A stretch of 64,000 nucleotides of DNA from Myxococcales bacterium. Its GTDB lineage: Bacteria > Myxococcota > UBA727 > VGSZ01. Where the stretch lies: contig JAHFED010000011.1 of the NCBI GenBank assembly GCA_023248635.1, forward strand, positions 59,194 through 123,193, read 5' to 3'. The notes beneath the pieces are model-generated. The model was not told where the DNA came from and made no database searches. It saw only the letters and a list, made by a program, of their open reading frames with translations. Made by a program: the position numbers and the translations under genes. Positions 9,148-17,001 of the stretch are shown piece by piece (position 1 is the first letter of the stretch; each line of letters starts with the position of its first letter).

Positions 9148-11427
9148 GTGTTCAAAGCCATCGGCCATTTCTCCTACCGCCGTCGCTTCGCCATTCTTGT
9201 CGTCTACGCCGTGCTGACGCCGCTGCTGGTCGCCGCCGCCGCCACGGTGTTTCCGAAACTCAAGGCCGGCGGGTTCGAAGTGCACACCAGCGAGAGCTGG
9301 ATCGCGTCGCAGACGCTCGAGCAGGAGATAAAGTCCGGCGGCGCCGATGTGCTGGCGCTGTGGACCGCGCCCTCGGGCACCGTCGACGACATCGAGTCCT
9401 ACAGCGCCGCCTTCGAGGCCATCTCACGGGTCGAGAAGGACCCGTCCGTCGTCAGCCACGTGAGTTGGTACGAGACCGGCGCACCCCAGCTCATTACCAA
9501 GGACAAGACGCGCACCTTCTTGATGCTCACCTTGCGCGGCGCCGACCACGAGAAGTTCGAAGCCGTCAAACGCCTCGAGCCCCTGCTGCAGGCGCCGCCG
9601 ATGACGACGCAGATCGGAGGCGTCGTTCCAGTGGCCTCGGGCGTCGAGCGCATCATCCGCGCCGATCTCATTCGCGCCGAAGCCGTCGCCCTGCCCATCA
9701 CCGCCGTCATGCTCTTCTTCATCTTCGGCTCTGGTGCGTCGGCGTCGTTGCCCTTGCTGCTCGGCATCTTGTCTCTGGTGCTGTCCTTGGCGGGGCTGCG
9801 CGCGCTCACCGAGCTGTCCCCGGTCAGCGTCTTCGCCGTCAACATCGTCAGCTTGCTCGGGCTGGGGCTCGCCATCGACTATTCGCTCTTCTTGGTGAAC
9901 CGCTTCCGCGAGGAGCTCGAGGTCGGGGGCCCAACGGCCCAAGGCGACGGCGTCGAAGCCGCCATCGTGCGCACCGTCGAGACCACGGGACGAGCCGTCG
10001 CCTTCTCGGGCTTCACCGTCGCCGCCAGCCTGCTCGGGCTCTTCTTTTTCCCGCAGATGTTCCTGCGCTCGATGGCCAAGGGCGGCATCTTGGTCGTGCT
10101 GGGCTGCGTCGTGCTTTCGCTCACCCTCTTGCCGGCACTGATGGCGGTCATGGGCAAGCACGTCGACGCCTGGCGCCTGCCCTTCATGGGCCCGCGCAAG
10201 GCCTTCGACACCGCAGGCTTTTGGCACCGCCTCGCCACCGCCGTGATGCGTCGGCCCGTCGTCGTCGCCGTCGGCGTCTTGGTGCCGATGATTCTGCTCG
10301 GGGTGCCTTTTCAGCGCTTCGATCCGGCCTTCCCGGACTACCGCATCCTCCCCCACGACGACGCCGCCTTCGTCGCCAACGAGATCCTCGATCGCGAATT
10401 CGACGGCGACCAGCTCACCCCCATCGACGTCGCTGTCACCGTGCAGGGGCTCGCCCTCTCCCGCGAGAACCTCGAGCACCTATGGGTGGTCTCTGAGCAC
10501 CTCGTCCACGTTGCTGATGGCCGCCCGGATCTTGCGCCCCCCAAGATTGTGTCTGGACTGTTCACGTTGATTCCTGGAGTCTCGAAGGAACAACTCATCA
10601 ATAAATTATCTACACCGCGCGAGGTGCTCGAGCGCGACGACAAGACCACCCTGATGGGCATCGACGCCTTCGCCGCCGGCTCGACCATGCGCTTCGCGAT
10701 CTTGCTCGACATGCAATACAACAAGCCGCAGTCGTTGGCGGTGGTGCATGCCATTCGCGATCTCGAGCTCCCTGGCGTCGACATCAAGGTGGGCGGACCC
10801 GGCGCCTACCTCATCGATCTCCAAGACATCCTCGTCGCCAAAGCGCCCTGGATGCTCGGCACCGTGATCTTGGTGATGTTCGTGGTGCTCTTTTTGGTCT
10901 TCGGCTCGGTGACCCTGCCGATCAAGGCCATGTTGATGAACGCCTTGTCGATCTCGGCGAGCTTCGGCGCCATCGTTTGGGTGTTCCAGGACGGCCGCTT
11001 CGCCGAGATCCTGCACTACACGCCGCTGTACATCAGCGACGCCGTCGCCCCACTGTTGATGTTTTGCATCGTCTTTGGCTTGTCGATGGATTATGAAGTA
11101 TTAATCTTGTCTCGCATTCAAGAGGAATACAAGAAAACAGGAAACAACGATCAGGCCGTGGCCGCTGGTCTGGCCAAGACGGGCAAGTTGATCACGTCGG
11201 CGGCCTTGCTGCTCGTCGTCGTCATCGGCGCCTTCGGCACCAGTCACATCGTGTTCATGAAGTCCCTGGGTCTCGGCATGGCCCTGGCGGTGTTGCTCGA
11301 TGCCACCGTCATCCGCGCCCTCTTGGTGCCGGCCGCCATGAAGCTCATGGGTCGCTGGAACTGGTGGGCGCCGGCCCCGCTGGCGCGCCTGTGGAAGAAG
11401 TTCGGTTTCGGCGACGTCGAGCACTGA
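9148..11427 (+). CDS. MMPL/RND-superfamily exporter
   Basis: This 759-residue inner-membrane protein has the duplicated RND layout: one N-terminal transmembrane helix (FAILVVYAVLTPLLVAAAA), a periplasmic loop, a cluster of about five helices, then the same again. The MMPL-type DY motifs are present in each half (GLAIDYSLFLVNRF and GLSMDYEVLILSRI), which in this family carry the proton relay. MMPL proteins export lipids or hydrophobic compounds. The start is a GTG at 9148 with only a weak SD; it is divergent from the cyclase operon across 98 bp. Two A+T-richer patches (about 10560-10620 and 11090-11150) stand out from the otherwise high-G+C codon use. No membrane-fusion or outer-membrane partner is adjacent. 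Confidence 0.9.
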   Translation: MFKAIGHFSYRRRFAILVVYAVLTPLLVAAAATVFPKLKAGGFEVHTSESWIASQTLEQEIKSGGADVLALWTAPSGTVDDIESYSAAFEAISRVEKDPSVVSHVSWYETGAPQLITKDKTRTFLMLTLRGADHEKFEAVKRLEPLLQAPPMTTQIGGVVPVASGVERIIRADLIRAEAVALPITAVMLFFIFGSGASASLPLLLGILSLVLSLAGLRALTELSPVSVFAVNIVSLLGLGLAIDYSLFLVNRFREELEVGGPTAQGDGVEAAIVRTVETTGRAVAFSGFTVAASLLGLFFFPQMFLRSMAKGGILVVLGCVVLSLTLLPALMAVMGKHVDAWRLPFMGPRKAFDTAGFWHRLATAVMRRPVVVAVGVLVPMILLGVPFQRFDPAFPDYRILPHDDAAFVANEILDREFDGDQLTPIDVAVTVQGLALSRENLEHLWVVSEHLVHVADGRPDLAPPKIVSGLFTLIPGVSKEQLINKLSTPREVLERDDKTTLMGIDAFAAGSTMRFAILLDMQYNKPQSLAVVHAIRDLELPGVDIKVGGPGAYLIDLQDILVAKAPWMLGTVILVMFVVLFLVFGSVTLPIKAMLMNALSISASFGAIVWVFQDGRFAEILHYTPLYISDAVAPLLMFCIVFGLSMDYEVLILSRIQEEYKKTGNNDQAVAAGLAKTGKLITSAALLLVVVIGAFGTSHIVFMKSLGLGMALAVLLDATVIRALLVPAAMKLMGRWNWWAPAPLARLWKKFGFGDVEH

Positions 11428-11455
11428 AAAATGCCGCTGGCCTCGTCGACAGCGG

Positions 11456-12685
11456 TCAGGACGTCAGCGAAAAAGCCTCGATGAACGCCGATTTGCCGCG
11501 CAGCTCCAGCGGAACCGTCGCAATCCATGGATAGCCGTCCCCCGCGCGCACCCGCGTCGCGCTGGTGGCGAGGATCCGGACGCCGAACGTCTTCGTGAAC
11601 CCTTCGACGCGAGCCACAGTATTCACCGTGTCGCCGATGATCGTGAACTCCCGGCGATTCGGCGAGCCGATGTCGCCGATCGTCACGTCTCCGGTGTGCA
11701 GCGCGATACCCATGTCGAAGGGCGGGAGTTCGCGATTCGCGCGGGCGAGGTTCAAGGCGCCAAGCGAGTCGGACATCGAGCGCGCACACGCGACGGCTAT
11801 CGCGGCGTGGTTGGGTCCGGCGTGCTCGGCCGAAAACCACGCCAGAATTCCGTCGCCGATGAACTTGTCCAGAATCCCGCCGTGCTGGTGAATGACCTCG
11901 ACCATGCGCGAGAGGTACTCATTGAGCTGGGCCACCACGTCGGGGCTCTCGAGCTTCTCGGACCAGGTCGTGAACCCACGCAGGTCGGCCATCAGCACCG
12001 TGACTTCGCGGGTCTCGCCCTCGTGGCCGAAGTTGGTGCCCAAGGCGATGCGTTCGGCGACCTGCGGCGAGAAGTAGCGCGCCAGCCGCGTCCTCGCCTC
12101 GTGGCCTCGGCCGACGCGGGCCGCCATCGAGCGGATTTGGCGCTCGCCGGCCCGGGCGATGAGCGACGCGATGCTCACCACAATGATCGATGTGGACACC
12201 GTCGTCGCGTCCAGCCGAGCGACCCATCCAAGGACTGCGGTGAACGCCACCGACAGTCCGGCGGTCGCCCATACCAACGGGCCGTCGTGCATCAGCGTCA
12301 CCGCAAGCAAGACGGCGACGAACGCAGCGGGGGCGAAGGCCGTGGACGCCGTCGCTGGCGACGAGACGACCGAGTCGAGTTGGATCAGGAAAAACACCAC
12401 GAGGTCGACCAGCAAGAGATATCGCGACCATAGTCGCGCGCGCGGGTTGCGATGGCCCACCCACGCGGCCACGGCTGCCCCAGCCGCGATCGCCGCGACG
12501 AAGAGCGTTTGTCGACGCAGCATCGGATCGGCACCGCCGGCGGCCAGGAGGATGCCGTTCCTCACGAGCCAGAGCGACGCCCAAAGCACCCGAAAGCGGT
12601 TGGCCGCCCCGGCAGTATCAAGGCGCATGCGACGAATCGTGTCGTCGATCGCAGCGATCAGTTGGATGTCCGGTGCGTGACGCAT
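11456..12685 (-). CDS. Membrane-anchored class III adenylyl/guanylyl cyclase
   Basis: The protein has 409 residues. The N-terminal half (about 35-175) contains roughly six hydrophobic segments, predicting a polytopic membrane anchor. Residues 195-405 are a class III cyclase domain preceded by the coiled-coil-like LARYFSPQVAERI linker typical of CyaA-type bacterial cyclases. Catalytic residues are visible: D234 (VLMADLRGFT), K274 and D278 (DKFIGDGILAWF), and NTVARVE. The protein should make cAMP or cGMP at the membrane. It converges with the exporter (28-bp gap) and has its own start (ATG 12685). The repeat element at 12728-12941 separates it from the nitrilase gene. Confidence 0.9.
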   Translation of the reverse strand: MRHAPDIQLIAAIDDTIRRMRLDTAGAANRFRVLWASLWLVRNGILLAAGGADPMLRRQTLFVAAIAAGAAVAAWVGHRNPRARLWSRYLLLVDLVVFFLIQLDSVVSSPATASTAFAPAAFVAVLLAVTLMHDGPLVWATAGLSVAFTAVLGWVARLDATTVSTSIIVVSIASLIARAGERQIRSMAARVGRGHEARTRLARYFSPQVAERIALGTNFGHEGETREVTVLMADLRGFTTWSEKLESPDVVAQLNEYLSRMVEVIHQHGGILDKFIGDGILAWFSAEHAGPNHAAIAVACARSMSDSLGALNLARANRELPPFDMGIALHTGDVTIGDIGSPNRREFTIIGDTVNTVARVEGFTKTFGVRILATSATRVRAGDGYPWIATVPLELRGKSAFIEAFSLTS

Positions 12686-12727
12686 CAGCGACCGTACCCG
12701 AAGACGGCGGCCATTTGGCCCGGTCTC

Positions 12728-12941
12728 ATCCCGCGTCCGCTTGATGTTCGACCGCGTTCCGAGATGGGAAAGATGCGGGATGGTGCGCGTGAAGCGCGCC
12801 CGCGGGACGCGGAGTTGGTGGGGGGCCCCGCGTCCGGCTCTGCCGGCGCGGGGGGAGGTCTGCGCCAGACCTCCCAGAAGAGCATCCCCGAGGGAGATGA
12901 ACGAGACCGCTCCGCGGTCGAAGTTCAGCGAGATCGGGGAT
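12728..12941 (+). repeat. Dispersed multi-hairpin repeat, family 1, copy 1
   Basis: About 214 bp matching the reverse complement of 41011-41219 closely along its whole length. It contains a perfect 10-bp stem with 3-base loop (GGGAGGTCTG, loop CGC, CAGACCTCCC) and a second hairpin (GACCGC, loop TCC, GCGGTC). The ends read ATCCCGCG and GGGGAT, a short imperfect terminal inverted repeat. The last base is shared with the TGA stop codon of the nitrilase gene. ORFs through it are not conserved between copies in a sensible way, so I treat it as non-coding. Confidence 0.8.
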
Positions 12942-13762
12942 CAGTACAGATCGGGGCGGCGGTGGGTCGCCACGGGCATGCGCGCGCGCACCTGTTCGAG
13001 CCAGGCGACGTCGACGTCGGCGACGGCCACGCTCTCGCCGTCGCGGCATTGAGCGACCACGGTGCCCCAGGGGTCGACGATCATCGCGTGCCCAAAGGTG
13101 TCGCGCTTGTCGTTGTTGCGCCCGGTCTGCGCCGCGGCGGCGACGTAGCACTGGTTCTCGATGGCCCGGGCCCGAAGGAGCGCTTCCCAGTGTTCTTTGC
13201 CGGTGAGCAGGGTGAAGGCCGCGGGCACGAGCAACACCTGCGCGCCTTGACGGCACAGCGCACCATAGAGCTCGGGAAATCGAAGATCATAACAGACCGT
13301 CAAACCGAGCTTCCCGACCGGACTGTCGGTAACGACCAATTGATCTCCAGCCACCGTCGCCGCAGACTCACGATACTGTGAAGAACCAACAGTGACGTCG
13401 AAGAGGTGAATTTTCCGATAGACGGCACGCATCGCCCCTTGCTCGTCGACGACGACGTGGGCGTTGCTGCTGTGGTGCTCGTCGTGTCGATCGGGGAAGC
13501 CCCCGAAGCACACCCAGATGGCGTGCTCCTTGGCCAGCGCCTGAAAGCGCGAGAACAGCGGCCCATCGAGGGGCTGCATGATGGACAGGGTGTCGCTGTC
13601 GCCGCGTCCCAAGAAGGCGAAGCACTCGGGCAACACGATCAAGGACGCCCCCCGGGCTTTGGCGCCCGCGCAGAGGCGAGAGCAGGCCGCGAGGTTGCTG
13701 TCGACGTCGATGCCGCTGGTGAGCTGACCCACCGCGATCTTTTGGGGCACGGTTGACGGCAT
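12941..13762 (-). CDS. Carbon-nitrogen hydrolase (nitrilase superfamily, Nit-like amidase)
   Basis: The 273-residue cytoplasmic enzyme shows the complete Glu-Lys-Cys triad: E46 in VLPECFAF, K117 in YRKIHLFDV and C157 in GLTVCYDLRFPEL. The C-terminus VATHRRPDLY is a hallmark of the Nit1/Nit2 branch, which includes omega-amidases and deaminated-glutathione amidase; a repair role on deaminated glutathione or alpha-ketoglutaramate is plausible but not shown by sequence. The ATG at 13762 is divergent from nth (50-bp gap). The stop codon abuts the family 1 repeat. A patch around 13290-13400 is noticeably A+T-richer than the rest. Confidence 0.9.
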   Translation of the reverse strand: MPSTVPQKIAVGQLTSGIDVDSNLAACSRLCAGAKARGASLIVLPECFAFLGRGDSDTLSIMQPLDGPLFSRFQALAKEHAIWVCFGGFPDRHDEHHSSNAHVVVDEQGAMRAVYRKIHLFDVTVGSSQYRESAATVAGDQLVVTDSPVGKLGLTVCYDLRFPELYGALCRQGAQVLLVPAAFTLLTGKEHWEALLRARAIENQCYVAAAAQTGRNNDKRDTFGHAMIVDPWGTVVAQCRDGESVAVADVDVAWLEQVRARMPVATHRRPDLY

Positions 13763-13811
13763 GCTTCAAGGTGTCGGGACGTCCCCGAGTCGTCAAGGTA
13801 GAGAGGCGGCG

Positions 13812-14468
13812 ATGACGATGAGCGCAAGAGAGAAGAAGACGCGGGCGCTGCGCATCCTCGATGCCTTGGTGGAGCGCTTTCCCGACGCCCGCTGCGAGCT
13901 CGACCACGAGGGACCCTGGCAATTGTTGGTGGCCGTCGTGCTCTCGGCCCAAGCCACCGACGTGAGCGTGAACAAAGTGACGCCGCGGCTCTTTGGCGCC
14001 TTCCCCACCGTCCAGCACTTCGCCGCCGCCAACGCCGTCGACGTTGAAGCCTTCATTCAGAGCATTGGTCTCTTTCGCAACAAGGCCAAGAACGTCGTCG
14101 GCGCCGCCCGGAAAATTGTTGGCGAGCACGGCGGCCTCGTTCCCGCCGAGCGCGAGGCCCTCGAAGCCCTGCCCGGCGTCGGCGCCAAATCTGCGGCCGT
14201 GATCGTTGCCAATTGTTTTGGCGTCCCGGCCATCGCCGTCGACACCCATGTCGGGCGGGTCTCGCGACGACTGGGCCTCACCCGACACACCGACCCCGAC
14301 AAGGTGGAGGCCGAGCTCACGTCGCTGCTGCCCCGCGAGCGCTTGCTGCAGGCCCACCACACCCTCATCTTTCAGGGGCGCAGGATCTGCGAGTCCCGCA
14401 AGCCACGCTGCAGCGCCTGTCCGGTCGCGGGGGAATGCAACAAGGTCGACGTCGACGTCAGCGTCTGA
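13812..14468 (+). CDS. nth: Endonuclease III
   Basis: This is a DNA glycosylase/AP lyase of base-excision repair, 218 residues, usual for the family. The helix-hairpin-helix LPGVGAKSAAV carries the catalytic Lys, followed by the catalytic Asp in AVDTHVGRVSRRLGL. A C-terminal [4Fe-4S] loop reads C-x6-C-x2-C-x5-C (CESRKPRCSACPVAGEC). The ATG at 13812 (MTMSAREKK) with GAGAGGCGG just upstream fits better than the in-frame ATG at 13761, which would add an unrelated 17-residue extension and overlap the divergent nitrilase start. The C-terminus ends in VDVDVSV, encoded by a GTCGAC-type repeat that recurs elsewhere in the window. Confidence 0.93.
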   Translation: MTMSAREKKTRALRILDALVERFPDARCELDHEGPWQLLVAVVLSAQATDVSVNKVTPRLFGAFPTVQHFAAANAVDVEAFIQSIGLFRNKAKNVVGAARKIVGEHGGLVPAEREALEALPGVGAKSAAVIVANCFGVPAIAVDTHVGRVSRRLGLTRHTDPDKVEAELTSLLPRERLLQAHHTLIFQGRRICESRKPRCSACPVAGECNKVDVDVSV

Positions 14469-14495
14469 AGTTTCAATTTTCCGGGCGCGGCCTGC

Positions 14496-15293
14496 TCATG
14501 CCTTGCGAGCGAGCTCGTCGAGGACCTCTTGGCGGCGAGCGACATTGGTGGGATCGGTCCAGCTCTCGACGAAGAAGCGTCGGGACTCGGTGGCCCGCGC
14601 GCGCGCACGCGTCAGGGCATCGTGACGCAGATCGGCCTTGGTCTTTTGCACCGCCCGCGCGCCCAAGGTCTTGTAGACCTGCGCGCGATCGAGAGCAGCA
14701 CCCAGGACATCGGCCGCGAGCTCATCGACCAAGCCGCGATCGAGGGCTTCCGCGCGACCAAAACGCCGACCCTTGAGCAAGACGTCGACGTGTTGATCGG
14801 GGCGCACACTGAAGCGCGCGATCTCCAGGGCCGCCGACGGAAACGGGAGCCCCAGCACGACTTCGTTGAGCCCCATCTCGAACTTGCCCTCGAGGGCACC
14901 CACGCGCTCATCGCAAGCCAGCGCCAGGATGCCGCCCCCCGCGATGGCCGGACCGTTGATGGCGGCGACGACGGGCAGGCGCAGCGAAAACAACTGCAAG
15001 AACATGCCTTCGAAGTCGTCGACCCAATCGGCCAGCTGGCCCCGATCGAGGCCGTGGCCTTCTTTGAGATCGAGCCCGCCGCAGAAGACGCCGGGCTTGC
15101 CGGTGAGCACGATGGCCCAAGCCGCCGGCGCGTCGACGGGGCCGGCCAGCTGCTCGGCGCGGTAGAGGGCCCGCGAGAGGTTCTTGATCATCGCGCGCGA
15201 AAGGGCGTTACCGCGGGGCGCATCGAGCGTGACGACGACGACGTCGTCTTTGTGCTCCACGCGCACCGGCTCGGGAGGTTTGGGATCACTCAT
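14496..15293 (-). CDS. Enoyl-CoA hydratase/isomerase family protein
   Basis: A 265-residue crotonase-fold protein. It has the oxyanion-hole segment GVFCGGLDLKEGHG, the family signature around NGPAIAGGGILALACDERVG and a C-terminal helical part. Crotonases hydrate, isomerise or cleave acyl-CoA thioesters; the catalytic Glu pair of true enoyl-CoA hydratase is not fully evident (GLNEVVLGLPFP has one Glu), so the exact reaction is open. The ATG at 15293 has AGGAGA at good spacing and overlaps the receiver gene stop by 8 bp. It is the last gene of the minus-strand series beginning at the OGDH gene and converges with nth (27-bp gap). Confidence 0.85.
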   Translation of the reverse strand: MSDPKPPEPVRVEHKDDVVVVTLDAPRGNALSRAMIKNLSRALYRAEQLAGPVDAPAAWAIVLTGKPGVFCGGLDLKEGHGLDRGQLADWVDDFEGMFLQLFSLRLPVVAAINGPAIAGGGILALACDERVGALEGKFEMGLNEVVLGLPFPSAALEIARFSVRPDQHVDVLLKGRRFGRAEALDRGLVDELAADVLGAALDRAQVYKTLGARAVQKTKADLRHDALTRARARATESRRFFVESWTDPTNVARRQEVLDELARKA

Positions 15294-15690
15294 CGTGGGT
15301 TCTCCTTGCTTGCGCGAGCACGGTCTCGGCGAGGGCGTTGAAGTGCCCATCCTTCGCCCAGAAGCGCGCGCGCGGGTGGCTGCTGGTGCTGGCCTCGCAG
15401 TCCACCACAGGCGACGCCGACACGAGGAGGACGGGGATCTCGGCGGCTTTGGCGTTCTTGGCCAACAGGCTCAGCGCCGAGGTGCCCGAGAGGGCAGGTA
15501 GACCGCAATCGAGGACGACGACGTCGGGACGTCGCTGGCTCGCACTGCCTGCGGCGCGGTTGACGAGACCAAAGGCCGAGGTCGTCGACTCGGTGACCGC
15601 CCCCTTCAAGGCCAGGGCCGCAGCCAAGAGGTGGACGAAGTCGGGATCGTCGTCGACGATCAAGACCAAGGGAGGGAGCGCTTGGGTCAT
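15286..15690 (-). CDS. Single-domain response regulator receiver protein
   Basis: The 134-residue protein is essentially one receiver domain. The acidic pocket is VLIVDDDPD (residues 9-16), the phospho-acceptor Asp lies in VVVLDCGLPALSG, and a conserved Lys follows in FWAKDGH. There is no output domain, so it may act as a phosphate shuttle or by protein interaction. The ATG at 15690 overlaps the TGA of preA (ATGA) and its end overlaps the enoyl-CoA hydratase start by 8 bp. The gene therefore sits between two metabolic genes in one transcription unit, which is unusual for a regulator. Confidence 0.88.
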   Translation of the reverse strand: MTQALPPLVLIVDDDPDFVHLLAAALALKGAVTESTTSAFGLVNRAAGSASQRRPDVVVLDCGLPALSGTSALSLLAKNAKAAEIPVLLVSASPVVDCEASTSSHPRARFWAKDGHFNALAETVLAQARRTHDE

Positions 15691-16991
15691 TCGCCGTCGT
15701 CGACCGGCTGGTAATGCGTGGGCCGCTCGGCCAAGGCACCCTTGCCAGCGCTGAACTGCTTCCAAGTGATGTCGGGCGCGTTGCTCTCGATGTGCTTCAT
15801 GGTGATGCAGTCCGGCACCGGGCACACGAGGCTGCAGAGGTTGCAGCCGACGCACATGTCTTCTTTGACCTCGACGAGCCTCTTGCCATTCTTCTCCACG
15901 AGACGCAGGGCCTGGTGGGCGCCGTCCTCGCAAGCGATATAACAAAGCTCGCAGCCGATGCACTTTTGGTGATCGATGGAAGCGCGAGTAAAGTAGTTGA
16001 GATTCAGATCTTCCCATTTGGTGACTGTCGCGGCCGCTTTGCCTTTGAAATCATCGAGCGTGCGGTAACCCTTTTCGTCCATCCAATTCGACAGACCGTC
16101 GCAGAGGTCTTCGATGATGCGAAAGCCGTAGTGCATGACGGCGGTACAGACCTGCACGTTGTCGCAGCCGAGGGAGATGAATTCGGCTGCGTCCCTCCAG
16201 GTCGAGATGCCGCCGATGCCCGAGATGGGCATGCCGGCGGTCTCTTTGTCGGTGGCGATGGCCGAGACCATGTTGAGCGCGATGGGCTTGACCGCCGGGC
16301 CGCAGTAGCCGCCGTGAGAACCCTTGCCGTTGACGTTGGGGCGCGGGGCCATCAGGTCGAGGTCGACGGAGACGATGGAGTTGATGGTGTTGATCAAGCT
16401 CAGGGCGTCGCCGCCGCCGGCCTTGCCCGCCCGCGCCGGGTAGGTGATGTCAGAGACGTTGGGCGTCAGCTTCACGATGACCGGGATGGTGCTGACCTCT
16501 TTCACCCAATGCACGATCTGTTGGCAGTACTCGGGCACTTGCCCCACGGCAGCACCCATGCCCCTCTCGCTCATGCCGTGGGGGCAGCCGAAGTTGAGCT
16601 CGAAGCCGTCGCAGCCGGTTTCGCCTTGGGTGCGCTTTGCGATCTCATGCCACGCTTCGCGCGTTGACTCGACCATGAGAGAGGCGATCAGCGAGTGTTT
16701 AGGATAACGCTTTTTGATCAGCGCCATCTCTCTGATGTTGTCTTCAATCGGCCGATCGGTGATGAGCTCGATGTTGTTCAAACCCATGAGCTTCTGCGTG
16801 CCGATGTCGACGCCGCCGTAGCGCGAGTACACGTTGACGATGGGCTGACCGATGGTCTTCCACACCGCCCCGCCCCAGCCGTGGTCGAAGGCGCGCGCCA
16901 CCTGGCCATAGGTGTTCGTCGGCGGCGCCGAGGCCAGCCAGAAGGGGTTTGGCGAGATGATGCCGGCGAGGTTGGCGGTGAGATCGGCCAT
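15687..16991 (-). CDS. preA: Dihydropyrimidine dehydrogenase subunit PreA-like
   Basis: The 434-residue protein resembles the catalytic subunit of NAD-dependent dihydropyrimidine dehydrogenase. The N-terminal 310 residues form an FMN-binding TIM barrel of the dihydroorotate/dihydropyrimidine dehydrogenase type (NPFWLASAPPTNTYGQ, ELNFGCPHGMSERGMG, GIGGISTWRDAAEFI). The C-terminus has two [4Fe-4S] ferredoxin motifs, CIGCELCYIAC and CVGCNLCSLVCPV. PreA normally works with PreT, a flavoprotein that accepts NAD(P)H electrons; no PreT gene is nearby. The ATG at 16991 was preferred to one 12 codons upstream lying in a GACGTC repeat. It is coupled to the receiver gene by ATGA. Confidence 0.9.
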   Translation of the reverse strand: MADLTANLAGIISPNPFWLASAPPTNTYGQVARAFDHGWGGAVWKTIGQPIVNVYSRYGGVDIGTQKLMGLNNIELITDRPIEDNIREMALIKKRYPKHSLIASLMVESTREAWHEIAKRTQGETGCDGFELNFGCPHGMSERGMGAAVGQVPEYCQQIVHWVKEVSTIPVIVKLTPNVSDITYPARAGKAGGGDALSLINTINSIVSVDLDLMAPRPNVNGKGSHGGYCGPAVKPIALNMVSAIATDKETAGMPISGIGGISTWRDAAEFISLGCDNVQVCTAVMHYGFRIIEDLCDGLSNWMDEKGYRTLDDFKGKAAATVTKWEDLNLNYFTRASIDHQKCIGCELCYIACEDGAHQALRLVEKNGKRLVEVKEDMCVGCNLCSLVCPVPDCITMKHIESNAPDITWKQFSAGKGALAERPTHYQPVDDGE

Positions 16992-17001
16992 GGCGCGCAA
17001 C

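Noticed and set aside
12685..12885. 66-residue minus-strand ORF between cyclase and nitrilase
   Set aside because: Lies in the family 1 repeat and its counterpart in the other copy is not in a conserved frame.
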